Positions 23,942-32,107 of a stretch of DNA of 40,190 nt are shown piece by piece. The notes below the pieces were generated by a model. The model searched no databases. It was not told the origin of the DNA and saw nothing but the letters and a program-made list of their open reading frames with translations. Position 1 is the stretch's first letter. Each line of letters opens with the position of its first letter. The translations under genes and the position numbers were made by a program. Source of the stretch: a virus; the IMG/VR virus record IMGVR_UViG_3300031951_013921, positions 1 through 40,190 of that record; one strand, 5' to 3'.

Positions 23942-23965
23942 ATACAAAACTCCATATATAAAAAA

Positions 23966-26002
23966 TTATTTCTTTCTTTTTGTTGGTTTTTTTATTTTAA
24001 CGTCAGTTTTCTTTTCCTTTTCGTTATACGTTAAAATAAATTTAGAACCTTTTTCAGGATTATCAGTTAAAATTTTTTCTGTGATTGCATCATCCACCCA
24101 CTTCTGAACCGTTCTTTTTAGAATACGTGCCCCAAATCTTGTATCAGTACCAACCTCAGTTAAATGTTTTTTCAAAGTACCATCAACCTCAACTGTGTAT
24201 TCTAATTTTTCAATTCTTTCATAGAATTTATTTAACTCTAAATCAACAATCTTTAATAAATCATCTTGGTTTAAATCTTTGAAGTATACGATGTCATCAA
24301 AACGGTTGATGAATTCAGGTGCAAACTTTTTGAACAATTCTTTTTCTAACAAAGATTTAATTTCCTCGTCTTTTCTTTCGGTTTTTGTTGATGTTGAAAA
24401 CCCAACTCCTGTACCAAAATCCTGAACTACTTTTGTACCTACGTTTGATGTCATTAAAATGATACAATTTTTGAAATTAATTTTTCTTCCATGACCATCA
24501 GTCAACATACCTTCATCTAACATTTGTAAAAATACATTAAAGATTTCAGGGTGTGCTTTTTCAATCTCATCTAATAAAATTACAGAGTAAGGTTTGTTTT
24601 TTATTTTGTTTAAGAAAGGTGAACCTTCTTCATAACCAACATAACCTGGTGACGTTCCTGTTAATTTTGATGTTGAAATTTTGTCAGAAAACTCACTCAT
24701 GTCTAATCTGATAAGTGCGTCCTCACTATTGAACATGTGTTTTGCCAATTGTTTTGCCAACTCAGTTTTACCAACGCCTGAATTACCAATCAACAATCCA
24801 CTAAAGATTGGTTTTTTGGGGTCATTAAGACCGACGCGGTTTCTTTGAATTGCTCTTGCAATTTTTGCCACAGCATCGTCCTGACCGATTACCCTTGTCG
24901 ATAACGTATCTTTTAATGTAATAAGTTGTGAAGTCTCATCTGTAGTAATCTTATTGATTGGAATTTTTGTCATCAAAGAAACTACATCATAAACAACGTC
25001 TTCAGTTACCTCACGACGGTATAAATCTCTATTTTCTTCAAACTTTCGTTTTTCGTTTTCAAGTTCAGCTAAAACCTTTCTTTCTTTATCACGAAGATTT
25101 GCGGCTTCCTCATATTTTTGTTTGTTGATTACGTCTAATTTTTCCTCTTTGATTTTAGCAGCCTCTTTTTTAAGTTCCTCAATAATTTCAGGTAATTTAA
25201 TTTCTACCTGTGAACGTGCACCAACCTCATCAATAATATCAAACGCTTTATCAGGAAACTCACGGTCTGTAATATATCTATCTGCCAATTCAACACATAG
25301 TTTTAGTATATCATCACTATAACTTACTTTGTGGTGGTTTTCATAACGGTCTTTTGAGTTCTGTAGGATTTGTAAAGTTTCTTCTTTAGTTGAAGGGTCT
25401 ACAATTACCTTTTGAAAACGTCTTTCTAATGCTCCGTCCTTTTCAATATTTTTACGATACTCCTCCAATGTGGTTGCACCAATACATTGTAATTCTCCAC
25501 GGGATAATGCTGGTTTGAAGATGTTGGATGCGTCCATAGAACCTGATGAATTACCCGCACCAATCATAGTATGAATTTCATCAATAAAAACAATAATGTC
25601 AGGATGGTCATATAACTCCTCCATAATTACTTTCATTCGTTCTTCAAATTGACCACGATATTTTGTACCAGCAACTACAGATGTCATATCTAAAGAAACT
25701 ATTCTTTTACCCGCCAAATTTTGTGGACAATCACCCTCAAAGATTTTCTTAGCTAATCCTTCCACAATTGCGGTTTTACCACAACCTGGTTCACCAATTA
25801 TAATTGGGTTATTTTTCTTTCTACGAGAAAGGATTTGAGCAATCCTATTAATCTCATCTTCCCTACCAATTACAGGGTCTAATTTACCTTCTTCTGCGGC
25901 TTTGATTAAATCACGAGAAAAGTTATCTAAAACAGGTGTTTTTGATGAGCTATCTTGTGTTTTGTTTTTTGGTTTTTCGTTTCCGTCTGCTGAGTCAATC
26001 AT
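23966..26002 (-). CDS. clpC: ClpC-type AAA+ unfoldase lacking the N domain
   Basis: 678 residues with two AAA+ modules. D1 has Walker A GEPGCGKT (70-77), Walker B VFIDEIH (138-144) and Arg fingers R194/R195. D2 has Walker A GNSGVGKT (406-413) and Walker B LLDEIE (476-481). Between them (~285-325) is a short UVR-like middle region ([20 protein letters not shown]), the ClpC rather than ClpB arrangement. V533-G534-F535 sits where ClpC/ClpA/ClpX carry the tripeptide that docks on ClpP, so the protein should feed a peptidase. The usual ~140-residue Clp N domain is missing and replaced by ~25 polar residues; adaptor use must therefore differ. No clpP is seen in this window, so host ClpP is the likely partner. 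Confidence 0.92.
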   Translation of the reverse strand: MIDSADGNEKPKNKTQDSSSKTPVLDNFSRDLIKAAEEGKLDPVIGREDEINRIAQILSRRKKNNPIIIGEPGCGKTAIVEGLAKKIFEGDCPQNLAGKRIVSLDMTSVVAGTKYRGQFEERMKVIMEELYDHPDIIVFIDEIHTMIGAGNSSGSMDASNIFKPALSRGELQCIGATTLEEYRKNIEKDGALERRFQKVIVDPSTKEETLQILQNSKDRYENHHKVSYSDDILKLCVELADRYITDREFPDKAFDIIDEVGARSQVEIKLPEIIEELKKEAAKIKEEKLDVINKQKYEEAANLRDKERKVLAELENEKRKFEENRDLYRREVTEDVVYDVVSLMTKIPINKITTDETSQLITLKDTLSTRVIGQDDAVAKIARAIQRNRVGLNDPKKPIFSGLLIGNSGVGKTELAKQLAKHMFNSEDALIRLDMSEFSDKISTSKLTGTSPGYVGYEEGSPFLNKIKNKPYSVILLDEIEKAHPEIFNVFLQMLDEGMLTDGHGRKINFKNCIILMTSNVGTKVVQDFGTGVGFSTSTKTERKDEEIKSLLEKELFKKFAPEFINRFDDIVYFKDLNQDDLLKIVDLELNKFYERIEKLEYTVEVDGTLKKHLTEVGTDTRFGARILKRTVQKWVDDAITEKILTDNPEKGSKFILTYNEKEKKTDVKIKKPTKRKK

Positions 26003-26017
26003 ATTTTAGTTTTTTAT

Positions 26018-26025
26018 CAAATTTA
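26018..26025 (-). promoter_or_regulatory. Host-type -7 box TAAATTTG for clpC
   Basis: The minus strand reads TAAATTTG, 15 nt from the ATG at 26002. Confidence 0.45.
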
Positions 26026-26063
26026 ACTTATATAAACTGAATAATCAATTATTTTTAGGTTTT

Positions 26064-26135
26064 TGTCATAATGTCATATATAAATTTGACTTTACTGACA
26101 TTTTGTCATATATTTAGTAGTGGCACATATTTAGT
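26064..26135. promoter_or_regulatory. Repeat-rich control region between clpC and the UVR-protein gene
   Basis: Three TGTCATA copies (26064-26070, 26072-26078, 26104-26110), an inverted CTGACA (26095-26100) and two ATATTTAGT segments lie in the 173-nt divergent gap. The layout is operator-like. No regulator is identified. Confidence 0.45.
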
Positions 26136-26175
26136 GTAAAAATACAAAAATAAACTTATAAAATGAAATAATACT

Positions 26176-26538
26176 ATGATTAACTGGAGAGAATTTGATG
26201 AAATGTTTGATAAAATGTTTTCTATGAGGTCAGATTTTTTTAACGACAAGAGTTGGAATTACAAAACCTATAAATCACCTGATGGAAAATATTCATACAC
26301 ATACATGTCAAAAGGGTTTCAACCAACAGATGAATTAGATGAATTAAAAAATAAATTAGATGTTGCTGTTGAAGAACAAAATTTTGAGGAAGCCGTTAAG
26401 TTAAGAGACCAAATTAAGAGTTTAGAAAAAAACAAAGAAAAGATTTCGGAGTTACAAACTAAATTAGATGAATGTATTAAAAAACAAGATTTTGAAAAGG
26501 CGATTGAATATCGAGATAAAATAAAGGCTCTCAAATAA
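26176..26538 (+). CDS. Two-UVR-motif protein, candidate ClpC adaptor
   Basis: 120 residues. The N-terminal ~50 residues are aromatic-rich (MINWREFDEMFDKMF, then a YKSPDGKYSYTYMSKGF strand pair). Residues 53-86 and 92-120 are two UVR-type helical hairpins (LDVAVEEQNFEEAVKLRDQI and LDECIKKQDFEKAIEYRDKI). UVR motifs occur in UvrB/UvrC, in the ClpC middle domain and in the ClpC regulator McsA. The first hairpin closely resembles the segment [20 protein letters not shown] of the phage ClpC encoded divergently 174 nt away, which makes a ClpC-adaptor role likely. No McsA-type zinc Cys pairs are present. It ends in a strong terminator. Confidence 0.75.
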   Translation: MINWREFDEMFDKMFSMRSDFFNDKSWNYKTYKSPDGKYSYTYMSKGFQPTDELDELKNKLDVAVEEQNFEEAVKLRDQIKSLEKNKEKISELQTKLDECIKKQDFEKAIEYRDKIKALK

Positions 26539-26542
26539 CAAG

Positions 26543-26566
26543 AATCCACCTTCGGGTGGATTTTTT
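26543..26566 (+). terminator. Rho-independent terminator with TTCG tetraloop
   Basis: AATCCACC (26543-26550), a TTCG loop, GGTGGATT (26555-26562) and a T run. 8-bp stem. Confidence 0.92.
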
Positions 26567-26610
26567 GTTTACAACTATTTTACCAATCATTATTTTTTAA
26601 ATAAAAAATT

Positions 26611-26865
26611 ATGGCAATAACAAGAACTGATATAGTTGGCACAAAAATTATTTGTGAAATTGAGTCTTCTAATTTAGTTAAGACTGAATATGATAGTGAA
26701 ACAAATATGCTAATCGCAACATTTAAAAATGGTATTATGTATGAATATGAAGAAGTTCCACACAAAATTTACGCACAATTCAGACTTGCAGAATCACAAG
26801 GAAAATTCTTTAATACAGAGATTGCAAGACAATACAAATACAAAAAAGTGGAAGAAACAGAATAA
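26611..26865 (+). CDS. KTSC-domain protein
   Basis: 84 residues. The pattern ESSNLVKTEYDSETNMLIATFKNG, then MYEYEEVPHKIYAQFRLAESQGKFFN, matches the small KTSC domain (Ser...Tyr-Asp...Leu-x-hydrophobic-x-Phe-x-x-Gly...Tyr...Val-Pro...Ser...Gly-x-Phe-Phe-Asn). The domain is found alone or fused to lysyl-tRNA synthetases and phage proteins; its biochemical role is unclear. It follows a terminator and is preceded by an A-rich leader (AAAAAATT before ATG), so it begins its own transcription unit. Confidence 0.85.
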   Translation: MAITRTDIVGTKIICEIESSNLVKTEYDSETNMLIATFKNGIMYEYEEVPHKIYAQFRLAESQGKFFNTEIARQYKYKKVEETE

Positions 26866-26882
26866 CCTATGTATTTATAGGT

Positions 26883-27656
26883 ATGGAAAGTGATAGTAAA
26901 ATCATTAATAGTTTATATCTTCAAGACGAATTAAATCCCGACATTTGGTATCTACCGAATGAAAAACACATGGGAGACCCTGAGGCACAGTTTTATAAAC
27001 TTAAACCCGAAATCAAAGAAAGACTTCTTAAAGTAAGTGAAATATTTTTAGATTATATCGACATTGATATATATGTTCACGACATCATTCTTATTGGTTC
27101 ATTAACGGGTTATAATTGGTCTGATTTTTCAGACTTTGATGTTCATATTCTTTATGATTTTAATGATGCTGGCGAAAACGCTGATTTATATAGAGAATTA
27201 TTTCATTTGAAAAAAACCGTATTTAATGCGAAGCACGACATAAAAATTAAAGGGTATGAAGTTGAAATGTTCATACAGGATTTAAATGAAAAAGAAACTA
27301 GTGCTGGTTCATACTCTGTGTTATATAACAAATGGTTAAGGTCCCCTGAAAAAGAAAACTTCAAAATTGATAAGAAGATTATTAAAGAAAAGGCTAATCA
27401 ATGGATGAGAATTATTGACGGTGTTTTAGAAAATGCTGAAGAGGAAGATTTAAACGACGCAATAAAATTAGTTTCAAAATATAGAGAAAAATTAAGAAAA
27501 TATAGAACCTGTGGGCTTAAAAAAGAAGGAGAGTTTTCTTATGAAAATTTGGTATTTAAATTCTTAAGAAGAAATGGTTATATATCCAAATTAGAAGATT
27601 TCAAAAACAAAATTACTGATAAAAAATTATCATTAGAACAAGAAATTGGCGAATAA
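26883..27656 (+). CDS. Nucleotidyltransferase-fold protein
   Basis: 257 residues. The nucleotidyltransferase superfamily signature is intact: G72-S73 followed by D84-x-D86 (IGSLTGYNWSDFSDFDVHI) and a third acidic residue at Glu128 (VEMFIQD). The C-terminal half is helical. Such proteins transfer nucleotides to RNA, proteins or small molecules; MNT-type antitoxins and toxins also share the fold. The substrate cannot be inferred. The start is 3 nt after a TATTTATA element (26872-26879) and 17 nt after the KTSC gene. Confidence 0.75.
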   Translation: MESDSKIINSLYLQDELNPDIWYLPNEKHMGDPEAQFYKLKPEIKERLLKVSEIFLDYIDIDIYVHDIILIGSLTGYNWSDFSDFDVHILYDFNDAGENADLYRELFHLKKTVFNAKHDIKIKGYEVEMFIQDLNEKETSAGSYSVLYNKWLRSPEKENFKIDKKIIKEKANQWMRIIDGVLENAEEEDLNDAIKLVSKYREKLRKYRTCGLKKEGEFSYENLVFKFLRRNGYISKLEDFKNKITDKKLSLEQEIGE

Positions 27657-27675
27657 TTGAAAATTATCAATTAAC

Positions 27676-27687
27676 GATATATTTATA
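27676..27687 (+). promoter_or_regulatory. GATATATTTATA element before 27700
   Basis: A full-length copy of the recurrent plus-strand element, 12 nt upstream of the ATG at 27700. It is preceded by a small AT-rich inverted repeat (AATTGAAAATTATCAATT). Confidence 0.45.
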
Positions 27688-27699
27688 TAGAAAAAAATT

Positions 27700-27891
27700 A
27701 TGCCAACAACAGCGTGTACTTCATATTATACTACGGTAGTAAAAGGTTATGTTCCTGGTTCAGGTGATACACTTGGAACCGTAGTTACATTTACTACCCC
27801 AAAACCGGATTACGGTACTCAGACTAATGATAGTACTAATTTACAATGTAATGCTGTAACATTAGGTGGCTTTAATGGATTAAACAATTAA
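27700..27891 (+). CDS. Small unknown protein
   Basis: 63 residues, not recognised. It is Thr/Gly-rich and beta-prone (VVKGYVPGSGDTLGTVVTF) with two Cys, similar in style to phage decoration or tail accessory proteins. It heads the run of genes that leads into the head cluster and has the clearest copy of the upstream element. Confidence 0.55.
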   Translation: MPTTACTSYYTTVVKGYVPGSGDTLGTVVTFTTPKPDYGTQTNDSTNLQCNAVTLGGFNGLNN

Positions 27892-27905
27892 AAAATAATA
27901 TTAAA

Positions 27906-29252
27906 ATGGCAGATTTAAGACCAATTGGTAGTGAAAAATTAGAAGGAGTGGATAAGTTGAGAAGGATTATGGAAATCGCAACTTATAAAGAAACCCCAAA
28001 AACTGAATTAAATAATTTGTCAACAACAAATTATACCATTCAATTATCTGATGGTAACTTTTATGGTATTGTAAAAGAAAGACAAGGGTATATTATTAAA
28101 ACAGGTGTCAATGAGTCTAACATGGATTATTCGGACCCTATGAAAAATAGAAAATATTATCGTTCATATTCAGAAGCGATGAAAAAATTAAATTTAATTG
28201 TTGCTGAAACAAATAGAATAACTGGTAATGATAATGAAATTCCACTTATTGGTGAACAACCTGAGGTAAAAAAAAAATTCGTACTGAAAACAGCTAAAAA
28301 GGACACACCTGCTCCTGAAGCTCCCGCACCTGATATGGCGACTCCGGCTCCTGAAGCACCAGCTTCCGAAGCACCGGCTCCAGAAGTACCGTCTCCCGTA
28401 GCACCTGCCGATGACATGTCAGCCCCAACACCTGAAATGGGTGGAGATACTGATATGGGAATGGGTCTCGACATGGGTGGAGAGGAAACACCAGAAGAAC
28501 CAGAAATGCCAATGGCACCTGGAGACGCACCTATGTTAGATAATGAAACCGATGTAGAAGGTGATGATGAAGAAGGCGGACCAAGTAATTTAAAATTAAT
28601 CCAAAAACTTACAGGTAAATTAAGTCAAAAATTAAGAATGTTTGATAAAGATAAGGGACTTGATTCACAAGATATTAAATACGTAATTAATTCAATAGTG
28701 TCAGCTATTAATTTAAGTAAGTTAGATGACGACGATAGAGAAGACATCGTAGATAAAATTGAAGGGTTTGATGAGTATGGTAAAGAAGGTGAAGGTGATT
28801 TAGACTTTGATATGGGAGAGTTTGATATGGGGGGTGAAGAAATGCCAACTGACGAAATGCCAACTGACGAAATGCCAACTGACGAAATGCCAACTGACGA
28901 AATGCCAATCGAACCCGAAACTAAAGAAGGGTATCAAACTGTAATGGATTCAATTTTTGGTGAGTCTCAAGTTGAGAAAGTTTTATCAGGTTATTTTGAT
29001 TTTAAAGAAGAGGAAGCTCCGATTTTAGAGGTAAAAAGTAAAATGGACTTTTTAAAAAATAAAATTAATAGAATTTCACAAAAACAAGAATTAAAAAATT
29101 TATCAGTTAATGAAACACAAATGAAGGCTGGGTTAGTTCTTTTGGAACAATACGATAACTCAACTCTAATAGGTAGAACTAATAAAAATAATTTAGTTTT
29201 TAATATTAATAATAGAGAAGTTAAACTTACACCAAACGGTAGAACTATATGA
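27906..29252 (+). CDS. Acidic Pro/Ala- and Met-rich structural-type protein
   Basis: 448 residues. Residues 1-130 are a folded N-terminal part (IQLSDGNFYGIVKERQGYIIKT). Residues ~134-235 are a Pro/Ala/Glu/Met-rich disordered linker, 238-292 a helical segment (LKLIQKLTGKLSQKLRMF), then a second acidic linker containing four perfect 5-residue repeats (MPTDE), and a C-terminal domain from ~370 ending in NNREVKLTPNGRTI. Highly acidic with no membrane segments. Low-complexity acidic linkers of the same composition occur in the scaffold at 36799, so a head-assembly or internal head role is plausible. The last 4 nt overlap the next gene (ATGA). Confidence 0.65.
   Translation: MADLRPIGSEKLEGVDKLRRIMEIATYKETPKTELNNLSTTNYTIQLSDGNFYGIVKERQGYIIKTGVNESNMDYSDPMKNRKYYRSYSEAMKKLNLIVAETNRITGNDNEIPLIGEQPEVKKKFVLKTAKKDTPAPEAPAPDMATPAPEAPASEAPAPEVPSPVAPADDMSAPTPEMGGDTDMGMGLDMGGEETPEEPEMPMAPGDAPMLDNETDVEGDDEEGGPSNLKLIQKLTGKLSQKLRMFDKDKGLDSQDIKYVINSIVSAINLSKLDDDDREDIVDKIEGFDEYGKEGEGDLDFDMGEFDMGGEEMPTDEMPTDEMPTDEMPTDEMPIEPETKEGYQTVMDSIFGESQVEKVLSGYFDFKEEEAPILEVKSKMDFLKNKINRISQKQELKNLSVNETQMKAGLVLLEQYDNSTLIGRTNKNNLVFNINNREVKLTPNGRTI
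28842..28901 (+). repeat. Four perfect 15-nt tandem repeats (MPTDE)
   Basis: The unit atgccaactgacgaa occurs four times without a mismatch, followed by a partial fifth (atgccaatcgaa). Perfect copies point to recent expansion. Confidence 0.95.
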
Positions 29253-29650
29253 ATTTAGTTTTTATAAATGAATTAGGACCCAATTTTAGGGGAGATAACA
29301 TTTATGAATTTATATTTTCAGATATTGATGACGTACACGGTGATGAGTGGGATAGTGAAACAGCAAATGGAAAACCAACACCACCTTACGTTGAATTTAT
29401 AAAAAAAGTTGGTGTATTAAAAAATTCTGAGGTTGAGTTAGAATTGATACAAAATTCAGATTTTTTTGGAATGTACGATTCTGTTGACGGTGTAATTGCT
29501 TTGGGTTGGGAAAAACCTGATAATTATGAAGGGAAAAGATTAGTATTTCAATATGGTGAAAGTATTGAAATTGTAGAAAATAAATTATACGAGAAGGACA
29601 TCGTATTAAAATGGGAAAAAAATTTAGTTAGTGATGAGACATATGAATAA
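29249..29650 (+). CDS. Unknown protein, coupled to structural genes
   Basis: 133 residues, not recognised. It begins MNLVFINELGPNFRGDNIYEFIFSD, contains VHGDEWDSETANGKPTPP and ends in an acidic beta-rich tail. It is soluble and acidic. Start overlaps the upstream stop by 4 nt (ATGA), and its 3' end overlaps the next gene's start region, so it is part of one operon running into terminase. Confidence 0.65.
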   Translation: MNLVFINELGPNFRGDNIYEFIFSDIDDVHGDEWDSETANGKPTPPYVEFIKKVGVLKNSEVELELIQNSDFFGMYDSVDGVIALGWEKPDNYEGKRLVFQYGESIEIVENKLYEKDIVLKWEKNLVSDETYE

Positions 29651-30290
29651 TAAAATAGCAAAACTTTTACACGAAGGGTTTTCGATGACAACTTTAGAAG
29701 GACTTAACGAAAAACAATTATCTGTTTTATTTAATAAAATTGTTTCAGAACAACCTAAACCTATTGAAAAAACAGTCACATCTAAAGTAATCGAATTACC
29801 CACAGGTGCAAAGACGGCTTTGGGTGGTGCAACCGTATCAAATGAAGCCGGTAAAACTGTTATCACCACAACACCAACAGAAGGTGAAATTGGTGAAGAA
29901 GAGGAAGTAGATGTTACAAATGTGGATAAAGGTGAGGACGACCAAGACCCAATTCAAATACAAGGTCCTGATGGGATGGGTGAAGGTTACATTTCAGAAA
30001 AGGCAGTTTCAAAACAACAACAAAAAATTATGGGTTTAGCACTTTCAGTTAAAAGAGGTGATACTCCTAAATCAAAAGTTTCTAAACAAGTTCAAAAAAT
30101 GGCAAAAGAAATGACAAAAAAAGAACTTGAGGATTTTGCTTCAACAAAACATAAAGGTTTACCTAAAACAGTTGATGAAAAAGAGGAAGTAGAAAAATTA
30201 GAGGAAAGTATCTTAAGAATTATTGAAAATCATTTACCTCCTCACACTACAAAAGGTGAATTACTAAATTATATTAGAAGAAACAAATAA
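29643..30290 (+). CDS. DUF3008-like domain protein upstream of terminase
   Basis: 215 residues from the ATG at 29643 (MNNKIAKLLHEGF); GTG at 29631 and ATG at 29634 are alternative starts. The N-terminal ~36 residues are a helical segment ending IVSE. A linker of Glu/Asp/Thr follows. The core SKQQQKIMGLALSVKRG to KELEDFASTKHKGLP matches the small DUF3008 domain found in phages. The C-terminus is helical and basic. The gene ends 3 nt before the terminase start. Small terminase normally sits here in T4-like phages, but I see no positive evidence for that identity. Confidence 0.7.
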   Translation: MNNKIAKLLHEGFSMTTLEGLNEKQLSVLFNKIVSEQPKPIEKTVTSKVIELPTGAKTALGGATVSNEAGKTVITTTPTEGEIGEEEEVDVTNVDKGEDDQDPIQIQGPDGMGEGYISEKAVSKQQQKIMGLALSVKRGDTPKSKVSKQVQKMAKEMTKKELEDFASTKHKGLPKTVDEKEEVEKLEESILRIIENHLPPHTTKGELLNYIRRNK

Positions 30291-30293
30291 TGA

Positions 30294-32069
30294 ATGTCTC
30301 TTTCAAAAGAACAAATACTATTAGAATATGCTAAATGTGCTCATGATACACCATATGCACTAAGAACATATTTACAAACCTACGATAACACACAATCCAA
30401 ATACGTACCGTTAGAATTATTTAATGACCAAGTAACTTTGGTTAAGGATTATGATACTTGTGAAGAAAATATCGCACTTAAGTATCGTCAGGCCGGTGTA
30501 TCAACAGTAACATCTGCATGGGCATCAAAACGATTGGTATTTGCTAAAAAATCAAAACCAGAAAAAATCCTAATTATTGCAAACAAACTTGATACTGCCG
30601 TGGAAATGGCGAATAAAGTTCGTGCGTTTGTAGAACAATGGCCAAGTTGGTTAGGTGTTGGGTTTTCTCCTGAGAAAAATGCAGCAAGACACTTTAAGTT
30701 AACTAATGGTTGTGAGGTTAAAGCTGTGGCAACATCAAAAGATGCACTTCGTGGTTATACCCCTACTATTCTTATTTTTGATGAGGCAGCATATATTGAT
30801 GCAGATGAAGATTTCTGGTCTGCTTGTATGGCGTCCCTTTCAACGGGAGGTAAAGTAATCGTGATTTCAACACCAAACGGATTCGACCCAATCTATTATT
30901 CAATCTATAGTCAGGCTGTTAAAGGTATGAATGACTTTAGAATTACAGAAATGTATTGGTTTCGTGACCCTCGTTATTCTAAAGACTTAAAACTTGTTAA
31001 AGTAGAAGATATAATTCACTATATGTTAAATAGGGGTGATTATAGAGATGAGGATATTGTATTAGACTATTCTGAGATTAAAGTTGCGGATAGAGATTTT
31101 GAAGAAATAAAACAAAAAATAGAAAAGGGTTATAAACCTTATTCGTCGTGGTTTGAAGCCATGTCAAAAAAATTAAAGTTTGATAAACGTAAAATTTCAC
31201 AAGAGTTAGAGTGTAACTTTTTAGGTTCAGGGGATAACGTAATTCCACCTGAAACCATGAAAAAAATCAAAGAAAATTTTATAAAAGAACCTGAAAATAA
31301 ATTTATGGGTGGTGCTTTGTGGCAGTGGAAAGAACCAATTGCAGGTCACAAGTACATTATGGGTATTGACGTTTCTCGTGGTGATAGTGAAGACTTTACA
31401 ACTTTTACTATTATTGATTTTGATGATAGAGAACAAGTGTTAGAATATATTGGAAAAGTCCCGCCTGATGTGGTTGCAGAAATTGCTTTCAAATGGGCAA
31501 CTATGTATAACGCATTTATCGTTACCGATATTACTGGTGGTATGGGGGTTGCTACTTCCCGTAAATTACAAGAACTTGGTTATAAAAATCTTTATGTTGA
31601 TGGAATAAATCCTGCCGATAAATGGAAATGGGACCCAAAACAGAATGATAAAATACCTGGTATTAATTTTAATTCGAAAAGAGTTTTAATTGTTCAGGCG
31701 TTTGAAGAGGCTTTAAGATTTGGGTTTATTATAAGGTCTCAGAGGTTATTTAATGAACTTAATACGTTTGTATACGTGAATGGTAGACCTGACCACCAAA
31801 AAGGTCAACATGATGATTTAATTATGGCTATGGCCATGGCAATTTATGTTGGTGAATCGTCATTCGCTAAATTAGAGAAAGCAACAGAACAAGCAAAGGC
31901 GATGATTGAGTCTTGGACAACAGAAAAACGTGATTTCAGAGATTCTTCACAAAATTTTAATCCGGGGTTACCTGTTGACATATATAACCAATACAGAATG
32001 GGTGGGTATCAATCAACAAAGAATGATTATGAAAAGTATTTATGGTTATTCAGTAACAAAAGAGTTTAA
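30294..32069 (+). CDS. 17: Terminase large subunit (T4 gp17-like)
   Basis: 591 residues. The ATPase domain has a deviant Walker A, KYRQAGVST (63-71, lacking the Lys just before the Ser/Thr), Walker B ILIFDEA (159-165, D163-E164) and a coupling motif ISTPNG (191-196). The RNase H-like nuclease domain has acidic residues D359 (MGIDVSRGDSEDFT), D412 (VTDITGG) and D507/D508 (GQHDDLIMA). The enzyme docks on the portal, pumps DNA into the prohead and cuts the concatemer. It is followed after 38 nt by the portal gene. T4 genes 18 and 19 (tail sheath and tube) are absent from between. Confidence 0.96.
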   Translation: MSLSKEQILLEYAKCAHDTPYALRTYLQTYDNTQSKYVPLELFNDQVTLVKDYDTCEENIALKYRQAGVSTVTSAWASKRLVFAKKSKPEKILIIANKLDTAVEMANKVRAFVEQWPSWLGVGFSPEKNAARHFKLTNGCEVKAVATSKDALRGYTPTILIFDEAAYIDADEDFWSACMASLSTGGKVIVISTPNGFDPIYYSIYSQAVKGMNDFRITEMYWFRDPRYSKDLKLVKVEDIIHYMLNRGDYRDEDIVLDYSEIKVADRDFEEIKQKIEKGYKPYSSWFEAMSKKLKFDKRKISQELECNFLGSGDNVIPPETMKKIKENFIKEPENKFMGGALWQWKEPIAGHKYIMGIDVSRGDSEDFTTFTIIDFDDREQVLEYIGKVPPDVVAEIAFKWATMYNAFIVTDITGGMGVATSRKLQELGYKNLYVDGINPADKWKWDPKQNDKIPGINFNSKRVLIVQAFEEALRFGFIIRSQRLFNELNTFVYVNGRPDHQKGQHDDLIMAMAMAIYVGESSFAKLEKATEQAKAMIESWTTEKRDFRDSSQNFNPGLPVDIYNQYRMGGYQSTKNDYEKYLWLFSNKRV

Positions 32070-32107
32070 TTTAACACGGATGAACTTATTATTTAAATAA
32101 AAAAATT

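Noticed and set aside
28708-28908. Minus-strand frame encoding repeated MAFRQLAFRQ
   Set aside because: Antisense shadow of the perfect MPTDE repeats.
29643-30290. Small terminase subunit (gp16)
   Set aside because: The position is right, but the DUF3008-like core and acidic linker do not resemble gp16.
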